A model generated the notes under the pieces. That model did not search any database. It was not told where the DNA came from and worked only from the letters and a program-made list of their open reading frames with translations. The position numbers were made by a program, and so were the translations under genes. A DNA stretch of 64,000 nucleotides from DATBSK01 sp964501785. Its GTDB lineage: Bacteria; Actinomycetota; Acidimicrobiia; IMCC26256; PALSA-555. The DNA lies in NCBI GenBank assembly GCA_964501785.1, contig CAZCUD010000010.1, positions 1 through 64,000 on the forward strand, given 5' to 3'. How positions within the stretch are numbered: the first letter of the stretch is position 1; every line of letters starts with the position of its first letter. Below are positions 29,054 through 36,853 of the stretch, piece after piece.

Positions 29054-29223
29054 GGCCCCGCTTCCCGTGTGCATCCCGGCTCCGACGCTCGGTGCCGAGA
29101 TCTCCCCACCCCGTTACCCGGCAAGAGGATACGGAGCGTGGCGGTTCGTGACGCGGATTCCACCGTTCGCGCAGAGAGTGGTCGGCACACCACGATGGGT
29201 CTTGCCGAGACGTGTGATCGGAG

Positions 29224-29537
29224 TGAGACTCTGTGGCTCCTGTGAACGACGTCGAGCTCCGGAGGAGGTGAGCGAAGGACGGACGAAGCGGGCAGGACCT
29301 CGACAAGAGACCGGACCGAAGGGTTCCCAGCGGAGCGGCCATCCCGTCGGCGACGAGCGGGCCGGCGGGCACTGTCCGAAAGGGGGGATTCCTGTGATCA
29401 AGAGGGTGATGGTTCGTCTCGCACTCGTTGGTTCCACCGTGGCAGCCCTGATGCTCGCTGGCGGCGCCAGCCGCATCTGGCGGTAGCACGCAGTGCCAGA
29501 GCACTGAACGCCGAGGTCCTGCCCGCTTCGTCCGTCC
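29224..29537 (+). ncRNA. candidate structured leader RNA, copy 2 (encloses a micro-ORF)
   Basis: Blocks shared with copy 1 are TGAGACT (29224), GCGGGCAGG-n-CCTCG (29288-29302) and CAGCGGAGCG (29328-29337), at nearly the same spacing. The 26 nt at 29277-29302 are the exact reverse complement of 29512-29537. The 209-nt interval between them contains the 30-codon ORF 29394-29486. The core of both arms is shared with copy 1, whereas the outer bases differ but still pair, as expected for a conserved helix. Here the 3' arm ends 76 nt before the downstream ATG. No target-site duplication flanks the arms, which speaks against a mobile element. Confidence 0.55.
29394..29486 (+). CDS. 30-residue signal-peptide-like micro-protein, copy 2
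   Basis: GTG 29394 is preceded by AGGGGGG. The peptide reads as a basic start (MIKRVMVR), a hydrophobic core (LALVGSTVAALMLAGGA) and a tail SRIWR. It has the same length as the peptide at 17068, with a gap-free alignment and 18 identical residues. The tail keeps the pattern x-R-x-aromatic-R (SRIWR, GRGFR). Its position inside a long inverted repeat, upstream of an HD-GYP-like membrane protein, is also the same. It may be a secreted signal precursor, a membrane peptide or a regulatory leader peptide; the sequence alone cannot decide. Confidence 0.65.
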   Translation: MIKRVMVRLALVGSTVAALMLAGGASRIWR

Positions 29538-29613
29538 CGAGGCCGATGGTCGACATCCTTCCTCCGGCTTCACTCGCCCCACGCGCGAACGGGCGGGGCT
29601 CCGGGGTGGCCGT

Positions 29614-30795
29614 ATGAGCCGCGCCGTGCTCCTGACCGCGGTCGCGCTGCTGGGCCTGCTCGCGGGCGCGGTCGCGGACCTCGCGGGGGCATCCCGGTCG
29701 GTGACGAGCCTGATCGTGCTGGGCACCGCGCTCGCGATCGCCGACCAGTTCGCGCTGCGGCCCGTCCAGCGGGCCGCGCTGCCGCTGTCGTTCGCGGTCG
29801 TCGTGGTCCTGGTGCGTGCGGCAGATCCCCTGCCGACCCTGCTCACGATCGTCGCGGCGTACGCGCTCTCGATGGTGCTGTCGCCGCGCGGCACCGGGGT
29901 GCGGACGCGGGTGGTCACGTGCGCCGAACGCGTCGTCGAGGGCGGCGCCGCGGTCGCGGCGTTCGCGCTGATCGGCGACGCAGGAGGCGACGACCCCCAG
30001 GCCGCGGTGCTCGTCGGTCTCACGGCGGCGGCCGTGGTGCAGATCGCGATCGCCGACGGCTTCTCGTACGCCAAGACCCGTGAGCTCGCACCCATCCGGG
30101 CGAGGGGCGCCGACCTCGCGCTCGTGAGCTCGGCGATCCTGATGGGAGTCGGCTACGACGGGATCGGTGGGGAGGGGAGCCTCGGCCTGTGGGGGCCGCT
30201 CCTCTTCTCGATACCTCTGCTGGCAGCCTGGTACTCGTTCGAGCTCGTCGCATCGACGCGCCGCAGCTTCTGGCAGACCGTGCGTGCCCTCGGCCGAGCG
30301 CCCGAGCTCGCGGGTCTGGCGCGGCCCGGTCACGCGCAGCGCGTCGCCGACCTCGCCGTCGCGATGGGCTCCGACCTGGGGCTCAGCACGAGCGAGATCG
30401 ACCAGCTCGAGACCGCCGCGCTGCTCCACCATCTCGGCGCGGTGTGCCTCGACGCGCCGACCGACGACACGCCTCTCGATCCGAGCGCGGTGTCGCGCGC
30501 GGGGGGCGAGATGCTGCGGGGGAGCGAGGTCCTCGAGGGCGCGGGCGACATCGTCGCGGCCGAACCGATGCTGCATCGACCGCCCGGGGATGTTGCGACC
30601 GCGGGCGGCACGTTGGCCGGCCAGATCCTCAAGGTCGCGAGTGCCTTCGACGAGCTCACCGATGGCTGCGACGCGCACGCGACGTGGGCGTTGGAGGCGA
30701 TCTACACGGGTCCGCTGTACGTCTACGACGGTCGGGTGGTGGGTGCTCTCGAGCGGGTGCTCGAGCGGCGGGGAGTGCTCGCGGCGCGCGTCTGA
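29614..30795 (+). CDS. membrane protein with a degenerate HD-GYP-like domain
   Basis: A 393-residue protein with about eight helices in the first 210 residues and an HD-like C-terminal domain. The domain order resembles the protein at 17203 (LLFSIPLLAAWYSFEL against LFVSPLLAARQSFAAYL; PGHAQRVADLAVAMG against AGHVERVARFASYIG). The catalytic HD is replaced by His-His (ALLHHLG, residues 272-273), the GYP region is absent, and only VASAFDELTDG recalls the third motif. It should be catalytically inactive and perhaps only binds a ligand. ATG 29614 is the only start in this frame; the leader RNA and micro-ORF lie upstream. Its last 73 nt overlap a convergent gene. Confidence 0.75.
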   Translation: MSRAVLLTAVALLGLLAGAVADLAGASRSVTSLIVLGTALAIADQFALRPVQRAALPLSFAVVVVLVRAADPLPTLLTIVAAYALSMVLSPRGTGVRTRVVTCAERVVEGGAAVAAFALIGDAGGDDPQAAVLVGLTAAAVVQIAIADGFSYAKTRELAPIRARGADLALVSSAILMGVGYDGIGGEGSLGLWGPLLFSIPLLAAWYSFELVASTRRSFWQTVRALGRAPELAGLARPGHAQRVADLAVAMGSDLGLSTSEIDQLETAALLHHLGAVCLDAPTDDTPLDPSAVSRAGGEMLRGSEVLEGAGDIVAAEPMLHRPPGDVATAGGTLAGQILKVASAFDELTDGCDAHATWALEAIYTGPLYVYDGRVVGALERVLERRGVLAARV

Positions 30796-31361
30796 GCGCC
30801 GTCGGCGCGAGCCGGGCTTCGACCGCGTCGTCGTCTCCGACGGGTGCCGTAGTACACGAGCTCGCAGATGCCGACCGCCATGATCAGGTCGCCGAACGAC
30901 ACCACGGTGTCGAACGGCTTGGGCAGCACGATCTGGTCGCCGAGGAAGCCGAGGAGGTCGTCGTCGGTCTCCTGTCGGTGCTTCACGGTCCGCTCCACCG
31001 GCTCCTCGATCCGGTTGCCCTGCGCGTCGTTGCCGATGCCGAGCGTCGGCATCCCCTGGTTGAGACCGATCACGAGCGCGTTGAGGGCGACGCCGACCGC
31101 GATCACCCCGAAGCCGCGGATCGGGAGGTTCGCGAAGCAGAACGACAGGATGAACGCGTACGACACCATCAGCAGGCCGTACCCGATCGTGTCCATCTGC
31201 TCCGGCGTGAAGTCGACGAACTCCAGTGCGACCTGGATCGCGAGCCCGGCGAGGAGCAGCCATGCCCCGACGATCTTCAGGCGAGCGAGCTCTCTGACGT
31301 CACCCCAGGTGACGACGACGACCAGCGCCGCGGCGGCGACCGTCAGGACGAGGAGCCACAC
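30723..31361 (-). CDS. DUF5317-like membrane protein
   Basis: A 212-residue membrane protein with five or so helices. The pattern ALNALVIGLNQGMPTLGIGND, LLGFLGDQIVLPKP, TVVSFGDLIMAVGI follows the DUF5317 family (function unknown) as I remember it. It starts with GTG 31361. The Arg/Ser-rich last 25 residues are encoded opposite the end of the HD-like gene at 29614; that tail may be a by-product of a missing earlier stop rather than a functional part. Confidence 0.7.
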   Translation of the reverse strand: MWLLVLTVAAAALVVVVTWGDVRELARLKIVGAWLLLAGLAIQVALEFVDFTPEQMDTIGYGLLMVSYAFILSFCFANLPIRGFGVIAVGVALNALVIGLNQGMPTLGIGNDAQGNRIEEPVERTVKHRQETDDDLLGFLGDQIVLPKPFDTVVSFGDLIMAVGICELVYYGTRRRRRRGRSPARADGAQTRAASTPRRSSTRSRAPTTRPS

Positions 31362-31394
31362 GGCGCAACGCTAGCGGGCAGCTGATCGGACACG

Positions 31395-32189
31395 ATGCCT
31401 ACGATGCCCCGCGTGTCCGAGCTCGAGTACTCGTCGTCCGCCGGGATCGCGCGAGCGACCATCAATCGGCCCGAGCGTCGCAACGCGATGTCGTTCGAGG
31501 TCATGTCAGGACTCCGCGACGCCGTCGCGCAGGCGCGCACCGATGACGACGTTCGCGTCCTGGTCATCACCGGGGCCGGTGACGCCGCCTTCTGTGCCGG
31601 CGCCGACCTCGGATCGATCGCGGGCGGCGAAGGTGCGATCGCAGCCCACGACGGCCGGGGCCTGCTGGCGGATCTGTTCCGTGATCTGTGGGGACTCGGG
31701 AAGCCGACGATCGCTCGCGTACGGGGGTTCGCGCTGGCGGGGGGCTTCGGGCTCGCGATGGCCTGCGACTTGGTGGTTGCGGCCGACGACGCGGTGTTCG
31801 GCACCCCCGAGATCAACGTGGGTCTCTGGCCGTACATGATCAGCGTCCCGCTGCTCCGTTCGATGCCCCCGCGGATCGCGCTCGAGCTGATGAGCACAGG
31901 TCGGCGCGTCGATGCGGCGGAAGCGGAGAAGATCGGCTTCGTGAACCGAGTCGTGCCCGCGGACGAGCTCGACGCGACCGTCGACGCGTTGGCTGCCGAT
32001 CTCGCCGAGAAGTCGCCCTTGATCATGCGGCTCGGCCGTGACTCGTTCTATCGAGTGCTCGAGATGGATGCCGACGCCGCACTCGACTACCTCCAGTGCC
32101 TGCTCACGGTCACGTCCTCGTCGGAGGACACGGCGGAGGGCGTGGCCGCGTTCGCCGAGAAGCGAACACCGACGTGGCGCGGACGGTGA
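31395..32189 (+). CDS. enoyl-CoA hydratase/isomerase family protein
   Basis: A 264-residue crotonase-fold protein. The oxyanion-hole segments FCAGADLGSI and ALAGGFGLAMACDLVVAADDAVFGTPEINVGLWP, and NRPERRNAMS, are typical. The hydratase Glu positions (EINVG and nearby) are partly kept, so hydration or isomerisation of enoyl-CoA is plausible. ATG 31395 or 31404 can start it. It is divergent from the DUF5317-like gene. Confidence 0.87.
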   Translation: MPTMPRVSELEYSSSAGIARATINRPERRNAMSFEVMSGLRDAVAQARTDDDVRVLVITGAGDAAFCAGADLGSIAGGEGAIAAHDGRGLLADLFRDLWGLGKPTIARVRGFALAGGFGLAMACDLVVAADDAVFGTPEINVGLWPYMISVPLLRSMPPRIALELMSTGRRVDAAEAEKIGFVNRVVPADELDATVDALAADLAEKSPLIMRLGRDSFYRVLEMDADAALDYLQCLLTVTSSSEDTAEGVAAFAEKRTPTWRGR

Positions 32190-32319
32190 CGGTGTGACAC
32201 GCGCCCGCGCGTGACGTGACGCGCGAATTCTCGGCGCGATCCGTGGACATCGGTGAGGTCGGTCGGTAGGTTGCGCGCGCTTCAAGCGCCCGCTGAGGCG
32301 GGGAAGCTGGGAGGGCGCG

Positions 32320-33021
32320 ATGGAAGACTCCGGCCACGCGGCTCCGGATGAGCTGCGGATCGTCATCGCCCGGTATCGCGACGACGCGTACCGACTCGCG
32401 AGGCGGCTCACACGAAGTCAGCACGAGGCCGAAGACCTCGCGCAGACGGCGATCCTCAACGTGCTCGGTCGCGCCGAGTTCATCGAGGACGAGACGAAGG
32501 TCCGGTCGTACCTGCTGACGGCGGTTCGCAACGTCTGGCGCAACCAGCTGCGCTCACGTTCTCGGCGTCGCGTGGTGGGAACGGACGTCGCCGAGACGAT
32601 CCCCTCCGACGAGCTCGAACCCGATGAGCACGTGCTCACGATGCTCGAGGCGAGACTTGCCGCCGCCGCGTTCGAGTCCTTGTCGTCGACGAGCCAAGAC
32701 GTGATCCGGCTCCGCTACGTGGAAGGACTCGACTATCACGAGCTCTCGGAAAGGCTCAGGATCAGTCCCGTCGCTGCCCGCCAACGCGCGCATCGGGCCC
32801 GCGAGGAGCTCGTCAGCGCCTGCATGGAACTCGTGGCGCAAGGAGGTGAGGGTCCGTGCCGCGACGTTCGTCAACGACTCGGTCGATACCACCGCGGACT
32901 ACTCACCAAGCGGACGCGCGTGCGCCTGGATCTTCATCTGGAGGACTGCGAACAGTGCAGGTCCTGTTATGAGCAGGTAGTTGACCTCTATGGAGCGCGG
33001 TCGCAGAAGGATGGCCGTTGA
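32320..33021 (+). CDS. ECF sigma factor with a C-terminal zinc-finger-like extension
   Basis: A 233-residue protein. Region 2 (AYRLARRLTRSQHEAEDLAQTAILNV, VRSYLLTAVRNVWRNQLR) and region 4 (LSSTSQDVIRLRYVEGLDYHELSERL, SPVAARQRAHRAREEL) form an ECF sigma-70. About 55 extra residues follow, with CRDVRQRL and H206-x3-C210-x2-C213 (HLEDCEQC), which resembles the zinc-binding motif of ZAS-type anti-sigma factors. This suggests a sigma factor carrying its own anti-sigma-like module. The stop overlaps the TTG start of a membrane protein, which may complete the signal input. Confidence 0.83.
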   Translation: MEDSGHAAPDELRIVIARYRDDAYRLARRLTRSQHEAEDLAQTAILNVLGRAEFIEDETKVRSYLLTAVRNVWRNQLRSRSRRRVVGTDVAETIPSDELEPDEHVLTMLEARLAAAAFESLSSTSQDVIRLRYVEGLDYHELSERLRISPVAARQRAHRAREELVSACMELVAQGGEGPCRDVRQRLGRYHRGLLTKRTRVRLDLHLEDCEQCRSCYEQVVDLYGARSQKDGR

Positions 33022-34199
33022 AACAGGCGTTCGCGCAGCGTCTCGCGCGGGTATCCGCTGCTTCCTGGACCCCCCGCCGATATGTCGGCGTACTTGTTCT
33101 CGCGTGTGTGTTGCTCGTCGCGGGGATCGCAGCAGCTGTTCTATCGGCTTCGAACGAGAACTGGGCGGTGGTTGCCGCGCTTGCGCTTCTCTTCGTCGCT
33201 GCCGAGAATCGGGATCGGGTCTTCAGCGATGAGACCGGGCTCAGTGGCAGCATCGCCGTGGCACTTGCCGCGGCGTACTTTTTCGCTGCCCAGGACTGGC
33301 CTGCAGGGGCATTCGTGGCATGCGCTGCAGGTGGGCTCTACGTGCCACACCTTCGTCGTCTCGATATGGCGAAGATCGCAGTCAATGCTTCGTGTTTCGG
33401 AGTCTCGGCCGCTGCTGCATCGCTGTTGATCAATCAGCTCGAACACTTGGGCATTGGCTCGCCGGCAGTCTGGCTCAGCGTTCTTGGCGCGACATTCCTG
33501 TACTGGGCGCTCAACAGTCTCCTCCTGGGTTTGGTCTTTGCGGCGCTGAATCGCGGATCGATTCGTCGCGAGGTGATCGAGCTGATGCGATCGGACACGC
33601 TGATGCTCGTCTTCGGTCTCGGGGGCGGTCTCTGCGGCGTTGCCATGGTCGAGGATCGCTTGTGGGTCGGCGTCGCGACGCTCGTCGCCCTGCTGGTCGC
33701 GCTCGACGTCTTCGTGATCTCGTTTCCCGGCGGTGCGCTCGACCTCCGGGCCCGCTGGGTCATGTTGGCGACTCGGGGCATCTCGGGAGGAGTCGCGGGC
33801 ACCGTCGGCGCACTCGTGACACGGGCAGTGTCGGTCTCGGTGTTGGGCGCCTTCGCCGGCATCGCGGCCGGAGTCGCGGCCGGTGTTGCAGTGGTCGCGA
33901 TCATCGTCCTCGCGCGGCTCTTCGTCAGGTACGGGAGCGCCGACGCGGCCACCGTGAGAGGGCTGCTGCTCGTGGAGTCGGTCGTGCCGATCGTCGCCGC
34001 TTCCACCGCCGTCGTCGCGGTCGTTGCGGGACTCGATGTGGGGCTCCTCTACGCATCGATCGTCGTGATCGCGTTCTCCGTGATCGTCGCGGTGCATCGC
34101 CATCGCTCGGCGAAGCGCACCCGGGTCGAGGACGACGACGTGCTCTTGGGTGCCGTCGTCGAGGCGATCACCGACGGCCTCCCCGTGCGCGACCGCTGA
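33018..34199 (+). CDS. polytopic membrane protein coupled to the ECF sigma factor
   Basis: A 393-residue protein with about ten hydrophobic segments. It has no enzymatic domain that I recognise. The N-terminal half (ALLFVAAENRDRVFSDETGL, GGLYVPHLRRLDMAKIAVNASCFG) resembles the membrane domain of the HD-GYP-like protein at 17203 (AAEHFAVVMPNGAS, SGVFVPHLLHRDWMRLGLNVGMFG). It begins with TTG 33018 inside the sigma stop (TTGA). Codons in the first 500 nt are less GC-rich than in neighbouring genes, hinting at recent acquisition. A sensor for the sigma factor is the simplest idea. Confidence 0.72.
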   Translation: MKQAFAQRLARVSAASWTPRRYVGVLVLACVLLVAGIAAAVLSASNENWAVVAALALLFVAAENRDRVFSDETGLSGSIAVALAAAYFFAAQDWPAGAFVACAAGGLYVPHLRRLDMAKIAVNASCFGVSAAAASLLINQLEHLGIGSPAVWLSVLGATFLYWALNSLLLGLVFAALNRGSIRREVIELMRSDTLMLVFGLGGGLCGVAMVEDRLWVGVATLVALLVALDVFVISFPGGALDLRARWVMLATRGISGGVAGTVGALVTRAVSVSVLGAFAGIAAGVAAGVAVVAIIVLARLFVRYGSADAATVRGLLLVESVVPIVAASTAVVAVVAGLDVGLLYASIVVIAFSVIVAVHRHRSAKRTRVEDDDVLLGAVVEAITDGLPVRDR

Positions 34200-34243
34200 C
34201 GTCGACCGGCGCGTACGCACGATGCGCGTGCGAGGATTGCGGC

Positions 34244-35836
34244 ATGGTCGAGCAGCGCACGGGCGACACGGGTGGTGGCGACGTCCATGATTGGGGCCCG
34301 CTCGTAGACGACCTCGAAGCGCGTCGGGATCGCGCCCTCGAGATGGGTGGGGTCGAGCGCGTCGAGCGCCAGCACGATCTCGGCAAGCTGACGGTTCGCG
34401 AACGGCTCGACCTCCTGCTCGATCCCGGCACGTGGGTCGAGCTCGGTCTTCTCGCCGACAGCATGGACGCGGCCTACGCGGACCGGTTCTTGGCGGCCGA
34501 CGGTGCCGTCACGGGGATCGGTGAGATCGACGGCCGCCGGGTTGCTGTCGCCGCGTACGACTTCACCGTGCTCGCCGGATCGATGGGTCGGGTCGGCGAG
34601 GTGAAGATCAAGCGGTTGCGCGAGCTGGCGGTTCGTCAGCGCATCCCGATGGTCTGGTTGCTGGATTCGGCGGGCGCGCGCATCCAATCCGAGTCGGGAT
34701 CGACGTTCGCCGGTGCCGGTGACCTGTTCCGCGAGCAGGTCGCGATGAGCGGTGTGGTCCCGATGGTCGCCGCGATGCTCGGTCATTGTGCAGCCGGCAC
34801 TGCCTACATCCCCGCACTCGCGGACTTCGTTCCGATGGTGAAGGGCACGTCGTCGATGGCGCTGGGAGGGCGTCATCTCGTGAAGGCCGCGGTGGGCGAG
34901 GACGTCACGGAGGAGGAGATGGGTGGATCGGCGGTCCACACGAAGATCTCCGGCTGCGCCGATCTCGAGGTCGGTGACGATCGTGAGTGCCTCGCGGTCG
35001 TGCGCAAGTACCTCTCCTACTTTCCTGCGCACAATCGGGAAGCGCCGCCGGTCCTCCCGACGTCCGACCCCGTCGACCGGCGGGTCGCCGAGCTCTACGA
35101 CATCGTGCCGACCGCGCCTCGGCGGGCCTACGACATCCGCAAGGTCGTGTCGACCATCGCCGATGACGGTGACGTCCTCTGGATCAAGCCCGACTGGGCG
35201 AAGAACATCGTCACCGGGCTCACGCGGATCGGAGGCGCCCCGATCGGAGTCGTCGCGAACCAGCCGATGGTGCTGGGTGGAGCGCTCGACGTGAACGCAG
35301 CAGACAAGGCGGCTCGGTTCGTCTGGCTCTGCGACGCATTCAACATCCCGCTCGTCTTTCTGCACGACGTGCCGGGCTTCATCGTCGGGTCCGCGGTCGA
35401 GAAGCAGGGCATCATCCGACACGGCGCCAAGATGCTCTTCGCGGTCTCCGAGGCGACCGTTCCCAAGATCAGCGTGATCCTGCGCAAGAGCTACGGAGCG
35501 GGCTACTTCGTGATGAACGGGTACGCGTACGAACCCGACTACCTCGTGGCGTGGCCGACCGCCGAGATCGCGGTGATGGGTCCCGACGGGGCAGTCAACA
35601 TCATCCACCGGCGCACCCTCGAGGCGGTCCCGGAGTCGGATCGCGCCCAGAGGCGACTCGAGCTCGCCGAAGAGATCCGCAAGAACATCGATCCTTACGT
35701 CGCCGCCGGTCATGCGCTCGTCGACGACGTCATCGACCCGGCTGACACGCGCCACGCGATCTGGCGAGGCCTGCAGGCGGCACGCGACAAGCACGTGGAC
35801 CGGCCCTGGCGCAAGCACGGGGTGCTCCCGGTCTGA
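34244..35836 (+). CDS. acyl-CoA carboxylase beta subunit (carboxyltransferase)
   Basis: A 530-residue biotin-dependent carboxyltransferase of the PccB/AccD type. GKLTVRERLDLLLDPGTWVELG, DSAGARIQ, GHCAAGTAYIPALADFVPMVKGTSSMALGG, FLHDVPGFIVGSAVEKQGIIRHGAKML and KISVILRKSYGAGYFVM are the carboxybiotin and acyl-CoA sites. It transfers carboxyl from biotin to an acyl-CoA (propionyl-, acetyl- or a branched substrate). ATG 34244 was chosen; upstream sequence belongs to other frames. A biotin carrier protein gene follows 13 nt later; the biotin carboxylase subunit is not in the window. Confidence 0.9.
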   Translation: MVEQRTGDTGGGDVHDWGPLVDDLEARRDRALEMGGVERVERQHDLGKLTVRERLDLLLDPGTWVELGLLADSMDAAYADRFLAADGAVTGIGEIDGRRVAVAAYDFTVLAGSMGRVGEVKIKRLRELAVRQRIPMVWLLDSAGARIQSESGSTFAGAGDLFREQVAMSGVVPMVAAMLGHCAAGTAYIPALADFVPMVKGTSSMALGGRHLVKAAVGEDVTEEEMGGSAVHTKISGCADLEVGDDRECLAVVRKYLSYFPAHNREAPPVLPTSDPVDRRVAELYDIVPTAPRRAYDIRKVVSTIADDGDVLWIKPDWAKNIVTGLTRIGGAPIGVVANQPMVLGGALDVNAADKAARFVWLCDAFNIPLVFLHDVPGFIVGSAVEKQGIIRHGAKMLFAVSEATVPKISVILRKSYGAGYFVMNGYAYEPDYLVAWPTAEIAVMGPDGAVNIIHRRTLEAVPESDRAQRRLELAEEIRKNIDPYVAAGHALVDDVIDPADTRHAIWRGLQAARDKHVDRPWRKHGVLPV

Positions 35837-35849
35837 CTACGCTCCGCGC

Positions 35850-36068
35850 ATGCACGAGATCCGCGCCGAGATCACCGCCAACGTCTGGCAGGTGCGCGCC
35901 GAGGAAGGCCAGATGGTGGCCGAGGGCGACGAGATCGTCGTCCTCGAGTCCATGAAGATGGAGATCCCGGTCGTCACGGAGGTCCCCGGGGTGTTGCGCG
36001 AGCTGCATGTCGCGCCGGAAGACGTCGTGCAAGAGGGTGACCTGATCGCGCTCATCGACGAGTCCTGA
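35850..36068 (+). CDS. biotin carboxyl carrier protein, short
   Basis: A 72-residue biotinyl domain. The biotinylation motif is VLESMKMEIPV (Lys of MKM), with the usual flanking strands (EEGQMVAEGDEIV and EDVVQEGDLIALI). It carries only the carrier domain, without the biotin carboxylase or a long N-terminus. It lies between the carboxyltransferase and an enoyl-CoA hydratase gene (2 nt gap), so it probably serves this carboxyltransferase. Confidence 0.9.
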   Translation: MHEIRAEITANVWQVRAEEGQMVAEGDEIVVLESMKMEIPVVTEVPGVLRELHVAPEDVVQEGDLIALIDES

Positions 36069-36070
36069 AC

Positions 36071-36850
36071 GTGCCGATCGAATGGGAGCGGGTCGGTGAC
36101 GTCGGGGTCGCGCTCATCGATCGGCCGGAACGGCGCAACGCGCTCGACGCCGCCCTCTGCGACGAGCTCGGGTCGCGTCTCGACGAAGCGCAGGCACTCG
36201 GGGCCATCGTCGTCGGCGGCACGGGCGACAAGGCATTCTGCGCCGGCGCCGACCTCGGGCGCCGGGCTGCCGACACCTCGGGCGGGCTCGAGCACGGTGG
36301 CGGCGACACGTTCCGTCCGGCGTTCGAGCGCCTGCTCGACAAGATCGTCGACCACCCCGCACCGGTGATCGCCGCCGTCAACGGCGCGGCACTCGGGGCA
36401 GGCATGCAGCTCGCGGTGGCGTGCGATCTCCGGGTCGTGGCTCCGCACGCACGGTTCGGCATCCCCGCGGCGCGGCTCGGTGTGATGTTGAGCGCGTCCA
36501 ACATCCAGCGGTTGGCGACGCTGGTCGGGCAGGCCGCGGCCCGGGACATCCTGCTGTCGGCGCGCGTGCTCGACGTCGACGAAGCCGAGCCGCTCGGCCT
36601 CGTGCAACGACGAGCCGACGACGCGGTCGGCGCAGCGGTCGCGCTGGCGCAGGAGATCGCCTCGTTGGCGCCACTGAGCGTGCGTGGCCACAAGCGCGCC
36701 CTCGCCCTGGTCGCCAGGTCGGGCTCGCTGGGGGACGAAGATCGAGCGCTGATCGGCGCCATCGAGACCGAGGCGTTCGAGAGCGCCGACCTCCAGGAGG
36801 GCCTCGCAGCCTTCAGCGAGAAGCGCGCGCCCCGATTCGAGGGCCGCTGA
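36071..36850 (+). CDS. enoyl-CoA hydratase/isomerase family protein
   Basis: A 259-residue crotonase-fold protein with IDRPERRNALD, FCAGADLGRR, the oxyanion segment VNGAALGAGMQLAVACDLRVV and RFGIPAARLGV. The usual hydratase Glu pair is not complete (PAARLG instead of PExxLG), so isomerase, decarboxylase or thioesterase-like activity is possible. GTG 36071 lies 2 nt after the biotin carrier gene, which suggests a decarboxylase/carboxylase-linked acyl-CoA pathway. Confidence 0.85.
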   Translation: MPIEWERVGDVGVALIDRPERRNALDAALCDELGSRLDEAQALGAIVVGGTGDKAFCAGADLGRRAADTSGGLEHGGGDTFRPAFERLLDKIVDHPAPVIAAVNGAALGAGMQLAVACDLRVVAPHARFGIPAARLGVMLSASNIQRLATLVGQAAARDILLSARVLDVDEAEPLGLVQRRADDAVGAAVALAQEIASLAPLSVRGHKRALALVARSGSLGDEDRALIGAIETEAFESADLQEGLAAFSEKRAPRFEGR

Positions 36851-36853
36851 CGG

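Noticed and set aside
27248..29245. Long plus-strand open frame across the glycosyltransferase and its neighbour
   Set aside because: The minus strand encodes the glycosyltransferase and a plausible soluble protein; only the last 30 codons of another plus frame (29394-29486) have independent support.
29277..29537. A miniature transposon (MITE) with 26-bp terminal inverted repeats
   Set aside because: No flanking target-site duplication was seen, conserved leader blocks extend upstream of the 5' arm, and at locus 1 the 3' arm overlaps a gene start.
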